Positions 13,376 through 16,877 of a stretch of 16,877 nucleotides of DNA are shown here, piece by piece. A program made the translations under genes and the position numbers. Each line of letters begins with the position of its first letter. The stretch's first letter is position 1. The notes beneath the pieces are model-generated. The model was not told where the DNA came from and made no database searches. It was given only the letters and a program-made list of their open reading frames with translations. The DNA is from an uncultured Lachnospiraceae bacterium (GTDB lineage Bacteria > Bacillota > Clostridia > Lachnospirales > Lachnospiraceae): contig CAMWJQ010000027.1 of assembly GCA_947174615.1 (NCBI GenBank), positions 1-16,877 of the forward strand. Direction: 5' to 3'.

Positions 13376-13384
13376 TGATATAAT
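13376..13384 (+). promoter_or_regulatory. Extended -10 promoter of the RHH-like gene
   Basis: TGATATAAT is a perfect extended -10 element (TGn TATAAT). It does not need a good -35, and the place where one would be is taken by the third TAGCGCGCTA operator. It lies about 70 bp before the start at 13456. Confidence 0.6.
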
Positions 13385-13455
13385 ATCAGTGTAAGGTGGA
13401 AGAGAAGCCCCCTTATAAATCGCCCCAATGGGGGAAAGAAAGGAAGTGAAACGGT

Positions 13456-13665
13456 ATGAGTAAGTATGACGAAAAAAGCAAGGAATACACAATGAATTAC
13501 ATCAAGGAAAAGGGACTTGAAGAAATTCGGTTCCGGGTCAAGGGTGAGGAAAAGGAAAGATATAAAACCGCTGCGGAATCTGCCGGATTAAGTCTTGCAA
13601 AATTCTTTACAACTGCTGCCGATGAAAAGATAGAGCGCGATAATCTGACTGATAAAAAAGAATAG
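13456..13665 (+). CDS. RHH-like small protein, possible autoregulator
   Basis: A protein of 69 residues. IRFRVKGEEKERYKTAAESA followed by GLSLAKFFTTAADEKIERDN has the strand-helix-turn-helix pattern of ribbon-helix-helix proteins, with IRFRVK as the DNA-reading strand. The N-terminal MSKYDEKSKEYTMNYIKEKG is charged and helical. Proteins of this type are common in clostridial integrative elements. The start follows AAAGGAAGTG. It stands alone behind three palindromic operators and no toxin partner follows directly, though the RelB-like pair starts 54 bp later. The likely role is a repressor of its own promoter and perhaps of the divergent HIRAN-like gene. That is inferred from position. Confidence 0.72.
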   Translation: MSKYDEKSKEYTMNYIKEKGLEEIRFRVKGEEKERYKTAAESAGLSLAKFFTTAADEKIERDNLTDKKE

Positions 13666-13718
13666 CCCCGATAATCCGGGGGTTATACTATTATCAGACC
13701 ATGAAAGGAAGTGTAATA

Positions 13719-13961
13719 ATGAGTTATCAGGAAATAGCAAAGAGCATGATTGACCGCTTACCAGATGATAAAATGATTTTCGTTATCAATATGCTTGAAG
13801 GTCTTGGGGAAATGTCCGGGCTTGACATATACCCGGATTTTCAGCCAAACGAAACGACAATAGCAGCAATGGCAGAAACAGACGAAATGATAAGGACGGG
13901 CAGCGGGCAGCATTTTGAGGGGTCAACAGAAGAATTATTCTCCCAAATTTTGGAGGAATAG
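13719..13961 (+). CDS. RelB/DinJ-like antitoxin
   Basis: A protein of 80 residues from the ATG at 13719, chosen for AAAGGAAGTG seven bases upstream; an ATG at 13701 has no such site. The C-terminal half (PNETTIAAMAETDEMIRTGS, then GQHFEGSTEELFSQILEE) matches the toxin-wrapping end of RelB/DinJ-type antitoxins. The N-terminal half (YQEIAKSMIDRLPDDKMIFV) is helical but is not the usual RelB ribbon-helix-helix. It therefore may not bind DNA in the usual way. Its stop lies three bases before the toxin ATG, the normal antitoxin-first order. The antitoxin looks complete while its toxin does not. Confidence 0.75.
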   Translation: MSYQEIAKSMIDRLPDDKMIFVINMLEGLGEMSGLDIYPDFQPNETTIAAMAETDEMIRTGSGQHFEGSTEELFSQILEE

Positions 13962-13964
13962 CCC

Positions 13965-14216
13965 ATGTTAAAATTAAACCTTACCACACAATTTAAGCGC
14001 GACTTAAAGCTATGTAAGAAGCGCGGCTATAACATCAATCTGTTAAATGCCATAGTGAACACATTGAGAATACCGGCGGCACTTCCCCCAAAAAATAAAG
14101 ACCACTCTTTAAAGGGGAATTATACCGGGCGGCTCTGCAAGGTTACATTTCAAACCGAACTTTTAAACCACGAAATTCGTTGTTTAGTGGCTCTGTCTTG
14201 TTTATGTAACGTCTGA
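13965..14216 (+). pseudogene. Broken YafQ/RelE-type toxin
   Basis: The first 55 or so residues are a clear YafQ-family ribosome-dependent mRNA endonuclease: LNLTTQFKRDLKLCKKRGYN, then LPPKNKDHSLKGNYTG, including the first active-site His (DHSLKG). In the family the sequence should go on with RxCHI..DWLLIY and end near GSHSxLF, with the other catalytic residues. Instead it turns into unrelated RLCKVTFQTELLNHEIRCLV and stops at 83 residues. The GNYTG point is the junction of a deletion or insertion. The toxin is probably inactive. GGAGG lies eight bases before the start. A hairpin follows at 14229-14300. Confidence 0.7.
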
Positions 14217-14228
14217 TAAAAAGCAAGA

Positions 14229-14300
14229 TGGCAGCAGGGCAGCGCACTTTTACGCTTTCCCCATTTGTGGGGATGCTTTTATATCCTGCTGCCAGTCTGT
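14229..14300 (+). terminator. Long hairpin after the broken toxin
   Basis: TGGCAGCAGG and CCTGCTGCCA form the outer stem, with CCCCATTTGTGGGG as an inner hairpin. TCTGTTTTCTG follows on the plus strand. It probably ends the RelB/YafQ-like transcript before the HicAB promoter. The same GGCAGCAGG stem recurs after HicB. Confidence 0.55.
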
Positions 14301-14324
14301 TTTCTGTCCTATGTTCTGTAAAAA

Positions 14325-14379
14325 TACGCATAATTTATACGCAAAATCTATTGACATACGCATAAAAAAGGCGCATAAT
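14325..14379 (+). promoter_or_regulatory. HicAB promoter with four operator-like repeats
   Basis: TTGACA (14351-14356) and CATAAT (14374-14379), 17 bp apart, form a strong promoter. TACGCATAA-type repeats start at 14325, 14338 (one change), 14357 and 14370 (GGCGCATAA). They make two pairs with the same 13-bp step, 32 bp apart. The second pair covers the spacer and -10, as expected for a repressing HicA-HicB complex. Confidence 0.7.
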
Positions 14380-14402
14380 ACATAATATAAGGAGGGCACA
14401 AT

Positions 14403-14585
14403 ATGACAGTTCGGGAACTACTAAAGGCGCTTCGCAAAGATGGATGGTACACCACTAATCAGGAAGGCTCCCACATAAGCCTAAAGCACCCAACAAAGCC
14501 CGGAAAAGTCACAGTACCAAACCACAACGGGGACTTGAAACCGGGAACACTAAACAGCATTTACAAGCAGGCGGGGCTGAAATAG
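14403..14585 (+). CDS. hicA: HicA-type mRNA interferase toxin
   Basis: A complete 60-residue HicA. The dsRBD-like fold reads MTVRELLKALRKDGWYTTNQ, then EGSHISLKHPTKPGKVTVPN with the catalytic His of GSH (residue 24), and finishes GDLKPGTLNSIYKQAGLK. HicA cuts mRNA and tmRNA without the ribosome and is held by HicB. AAGGAGG precedes the start by eight bases. It is the first gene of a two-gene operon with its own strong promoter and a spacer of 39 bp before hicB. All family residues appear intact, so this is the one clearly working toxin-antitoxin pair in the element. Confidence 0.93.
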   Translation: MTVRELLKALRKDGWYTTNQEGSHISLKHPTKPGKVTVPNHNGDLKPGTLNSIYKQAGLK

Positions 14586-14624
14586 CCCTACTGCCTGCGG
14601 TTATCATAGAAAGGAGCGTAATTT

Positions 14625-15038
14625 ATGCAGAATTTAACTTATCTTGCAGTTTTTGAACCGTCAACAGACGGCTCATATAGTATCTACTTCCCTGATTTAC
14701 CCGGATGTATCAGCTTTGGGAACAATCTGAAAGAAGCTTCACACATGGCAGCAGAAGCCGCAAGCCTCCATGTTTACAGTATGGAATGTGACAATGAGGA
14801 AATTCCCACTCCATCCGTGAACCTCTCCAAAGAAGATACAGAGGGAAATGTTGTAATGCCCGTTACAATCCACCCTGATTTATTCCGCATGAAAAAAGAT
14901 AACGAACGCATCAAAACAAACATCACTCTCCCGGCATGGCTGAAAAGGATTGCAGAAGAACAAAAAGTAAACTATTCCCGGCTTTTGGAAACTGCCCTGA
15001 TTGATTATCTTCAAATCCCTATATCCGGCAGACAATAA
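14625..15038 (+). CDS. hicB: HicB-type antitoxin
   Basis: A protein of 137 residues with the two HicB parts. The N-terminal partial RNase H-like fold (TYLAVFEPSTDGSYSIYFPD, LPGCISFGNNLKEASHMAAE) covers the toxin. The C-terminal part (IKTNITLPAWLKRIAEEQKV, NYSRLLETALIDYLQI) is a ribbon-helix-helix DNA-binding domain, which would bind the repeats in the operon promoter. The start follows AAAGGAG. Two hairpins, the second a good terminator, close the operon. Retention of this intact pair while mobility genes were lost fits a role in stabilising the element. Confidence 0.93.
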   Translation: MQNLTYLAVFEPSTDGSYSIYFPDLPGCISFGNNLKEASHMAAEAASLHVYSMECDNEEIPTPSVNLSKEDTEGNVVMPVTIHPDLFRMKKDNERIKTNITLPAWLKRIAEEQKVNYSRLLETALIDYLQIPISGRQ

Positions 15039-15045
15039 GCCCTTG

Positions 15046-15086
15046 TCCTGCTGCCATGTGCAATATATCAGATACCCGGCAGCAGG
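15046..15086. terminator. Hairpin just after hicB
   Basis: CCTGCTGCC (15047-15055) pairs with GGCAGCAGG (15078-15086). No U-run follows. It repeats the stem found at 14229-14300 and may be a mate of that hairpin, bracketing HicAB. Confidence 0.4.
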
Positions 15087-15108
15087 CGCACGCTTTCAAG
15101 CCTGACAA

Positions 15109-15151
15109 GAAAACCGCCCCGACACTCGCCAAAGTACAAAGGGCGGTTTTC
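15109..15151. terminator. Terminator of the HicAB operon
   Basis: GAAAACCGCCC pairs perfectly with GGGCGGTTTTC across a 21-base loop. The AAAA/TTTT flanks let it end transcripts from both sides: HicAB on the plus strand and the unknown gene from the right on the minus strand. Confidence 0.75.
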
Positions 15152-15224
15152 TCTGTCCTCTCCACGCTTTAAAAGCCCATTTCACGCTTTTATCTCTCTA
15201 CCCTTATATTTTTCGCAGAATCGG

Positions 15225-15797
15225 TCATAAAATGCCGCAGCGGTAGCAGATCGAGGTGTTGTATCCGGTAATTGCATAGCGCTGTTTTCTTTTATTCCTG
15301 CTTTCTCCCTCCGGCGAATATATCACTCCATTTTTCATTTCGTATAGTTCTACGTCAAAGACCGCTTCGCTTAATGACGAAATGCCAAGCCAGCTGTCAA
15401 AATACAGAGGGTAAACCTCCCCATCATCACACAACGCATACATAAGTATTTTACATTTGTATTCCATTCCGTCGGAATCTGTCATAACCGCATATATGTC
15501 ATGGTTGCAAGGAAGAATCTGCTTGATTTTAGGTATCTCTTTCGGTTTATGCCATCTTATTTCCTTTTCCTGACACTTCACATTTCCCTCTCTGAAAGCA
15601 TCCATTAGCAGAGAAAGCCGCTCTTTATTGAAAGAATAATCATGCAGATTTTTATAAGAAAATCTGTTTCTACTGTATAGCCCCTTACAATATTTCTTAC
15701 TGTCTTGCCCTCCACCGTTCCGCTGTTCATAAACAGTCCTTTTGTTTATCCGGCATCCTGAACTGGTGCATCGAGGGATTACAGAAAAAAGAATCAT
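15225..15797 (-). CDS. Protein of unknown function at the right end of the element
   Basis: This frame of 190 codons is only partly convincing. The middle and C-terminal two thirds (about residues 65-175) look like a real protein: EIPKIKQILPCNHDIYAVMT, then MEYKCKILMYALCDDGEVYP, LYFDSWLGISSLSEAVFDVE. It is a small alpha/beta protein rich in Cys and Tyr, with a C-terminal ICYRCGIL. The first 60 residues are rich in Arg, Cys and Asn, and the first ATG has no ribosome site, so the true start may be the ATG near residue 65 (15605) or the frame may be shifted upstream. No family is recognised. It lies between the HicAB terminator and the right attachment repeat, read toward HicAB. It may be a cargo gene or a remnant. 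Confidence 0.5.
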   Translation of the reverse strand: MILFSVIPRCTSSGCRINKRTVYEQRNGGGQDSKKYCKGLYSRNRFSYKNLHDYSFNKERLSLLMDAFREGNVKCQEKEIRWHKPKEIPKIKQILPCNHDIYAVMTDSDGMEYKCKILMYALCDDGEVYPLYFDSWLGISSLSEAVFDVELYEMKNGVIYSPEGESRNKRKQRYAITGYNTSICYRCGIL

Positions 15798-15980
15798 CTT
15801 GATTATTCCATCATGATGATTCTTTCAATCTCTTTGTTATTAAAACATTTATATCAATTGTAATATAACACCTTGTCACAAAATCCCCTATGGCAGCAGA
15901 CCCATAAAGAGCTTTAATATATAAAAATGGGGTATTTATTGGGGTAAAAGGCTTTGCAAAATTCCTATAAACCGCATAAA

Positions 15981-16877
15981 TTAAGGTCTTTCTAACGCTT
16001 TGTCATTATACTTGTGGTATAAATTCAATTTCACTCGAATCAACCGCCTCACGGACGCATCAATGCGCTCTTCCGTGATCACACCGCTTCGCACCGCCGC
16101 GAGAACGCCTTCTGCCGCAAGCTGAAGGTTCTCCGGCATCAGAATCACATCGGCGCCCGCCTTGATCGCCGCCACCGCAGCTTCATCACTGGCATACTGT
16201 CTGGTGATCGCCCCCATGTTCATCGCATCTGTCACAATGATTCCGTCATACTGCAGCGCTCCGCGCAGAACTTCTGTTATCATCTGATAGGACAAAGAAC
16301 AGAGCGTGTTGTTTCCGGTAACATTCGGCACCGCGATATGGGAAACCATCACACAGTCAATCCCCGCCTCCGCGGCACCCGCAAACGGCACCAGATCCGC
16401 CTGCCGCAGTTCCTCATAAGTCTTATCCGTGTAGGCATAACCGTCATGCGTGTCCGCCTCCGTGGCGCCGTGTCCCGGAAAGTGCTTAAAGGCGCTCAGC
16501 ACGCCATGCGCATGCAGTCCATCCGAATACGCACGGGCAAAACGCAGCACCTGTTCCGCATCCTCTCCAAAGGAGCGGTTTCCAATCACTGTATTTTGGG
16601 GATTTGTTAAAACATCGGCATCCGGCGCAAAATCCAATGTAAATCCCAGTTCCCCTAAATAGGCGCCTATTGTGCTGCCTGCCGCGTATGCGTCCTCTTC
16701 TGTATTTATTTTACCCATTGCGCCGACCTTTGGCACATCAAAGCCCTCGTGATTCCCGATGCGGGCAACCCTGCCCCCCTCCTCGTCAACACACTGAAAC
16801 AGCGGCATCCCTTCTATTTCGAGGGAGAATGCTTGTGTACAGACCAGCAAATCTTTGGTCTGCCTCGGATCAGTCAT
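15981..16877 (-). CDS. Family-3 glycoside hydrolase (NagZ-like), N-terminus beyond window
   Basis: The frame is open to the right edge, so some tens of N-terminal residues are missing; 298 are visible. The family-3 barrel is clear: LFQCVDEEGGRVARI, LGFTLDFAPDADVLTNPQNT, IGNRSFGEDAEQVLRFARAY, the signature SAFKHFPGHGATEADTHDG with the His-Asp pair of NagZ-type enzymes, CVMVSHIAVPN, and GIIVTDAMNMGAI with the nucleophile Asp. The absence of a large second domain and the KHFPGHG-DTH loop point to a beta-N-acetylhexosaminidase that cuts GlcNAc from muropeptides or glycans. The C-terminus (LIRVKLNLYHKYND) contains the right attachment repeat. The last six residues KALERP come from the element, so the enzyme stays whole with a changed tip. 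A secreted or cytosolic site cannot be told. Confidence 0.9.
   Translation of the reverse strand: MTDPRQTKDLLVCTQAFSLEIEGMPLFQCVDEEGGRVARIGNHEGFDVPKVGAMGKINTEEDAYAAGSTIGAYLGELGFTLDFAPDADVLTNPQNTVIGNRSFGEDAEQVLRFARAYSDGLHAHGVLSAFKHFPGHGATEADTHDGYAYTDKTYEELRQADLVPFAGAAEAGIDCVMVSHIAVPNVTGNNTLCSLSYQMITEVLRGALQYDGIIVTDAMNMGAITRQYASDEAAVAAIKAGADVILMPENLQLAAEGVLAAVRSGVITEERIDASVRRLIRVKLNLYHKYNDKALERP
16001..16023. repeat. Right attachment-site repeat within the glycosidase gene
   Basis: An exact copy of 12363-12385. On the minus strand it encodes LYHKYND, the last shared codons of the glycosidase gene, which then ends KALERP with DNA supplied by the element. The gap 15798-16000 upstream is AT-rich and shows no gene. 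Confidence 0.8.

Larger units (their letters stand above)
12363..16023. mobile_element. Decayed integrative element in the 3' end of a nagZ-like gene
   Basis: An exact 23-bp direct repeat (12363-12385 and 16001-16023, containing TTATACTTGTGGTATAA) flanks 3.6 kb of foreign-type genes. The right copy lies in the last codons of the glycosidase gene (LYHKYND). The left copy carries the same codons followed by ISHKM and a stop, which are probably the original end of that gene. An integrase fragment sits beside the left repeat, as expected for a Tn916-type integrase. Inside are HIRAN-like, RHH-like, RelB/YafQ-like and HicA/HicB genes and one unknown gene. No mobilisation or conjugation gene remains. 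It is an inert remnant or an element that needs help in trans. Confidence 0.8.

Noticed and set aside
15798..15830. CATCATGATG palindrome as a second site for the SPFH-operon regulator
   Set aside because: Only the ten-base centre is shared with the 9378-9396 site and it lies in an unrelated context; chance is likely.

Overview
The window looks like a chromosomal accessory stretch from a low-to-mid GC Firmicute, most likely a gut Lachnospiraceae (Clostridia). This is an inference from the gene families (ECF sigma/DUF4179 pair, BlaI/M56 pair, SPFH-YbjQ operon), the strong GGAGG ribosome sites and the small palindromic repeats between genes. No database search was possible. Almost all genes lie on the minus strand. 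The exception is a short plus-strand block at 13456-15038 inside an integrated element.

Layout. Positions 1-1407: an ECF sigma factor and its partial DUF4179-type anti-sigma partner. Positions 1592-6947: a signalling and secreted-protein locus. In transcription order it holds a BlaI-type repressor, an M56 (BlaR1-like) membrane metalloprotease, a secreted PPC-domain protein with two apparent one-base frameshifts, and two hydrophilic proteins of unknown function that share a VRV(S/T)IS motif. A 160-bp copied fragment of the PPC gene (about 93% identical) lies beyond them. Positions 6948-7460: a BlaI operator candidate, a small hydrophobic peptide ORF on the plus strand, a shared hairpin terminator and, converging on it, a candidate structured RNA. 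Positions 7457-9416: an operon for an SPFH/Band 7 protein, a ribbon-helix-helix-like protein, a two-TM protein and a YbjQ-family protein, driven by a promoter that overlaps a 19-bp palindrome. Positions 9441-12306: two MITE-like repeats, a stand-alone receiver protein, an XRE regulator, RtcB and a 50-residue small protein.

Positions 12363-16023 are a decayed integrative element of about 3.64 kb. It is bounded by exact 23-bp direct repeats and inserted in the 3' end of a family-3 glycosidase (NagZ-like) gene. What remains is a truncated Tn916-type integrase fragment, a HIRAN-like protein, an RHH-like protein behind three identical palindromic operators, a RelB/YafQ-like pair with a broken toxin, an intact HicA-HicB pair behind four operator-like repeats, and an unknown gene. 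Conjugation genes are absent. The element appears to have been cut down to an addiction-module remnant held by HicAB.

The items I would look at first are this element, the candidate RNA/peptide locus at 7067-7462, and the BlaI-M56-PPC locus with its copied gene fragment and frameshifts.
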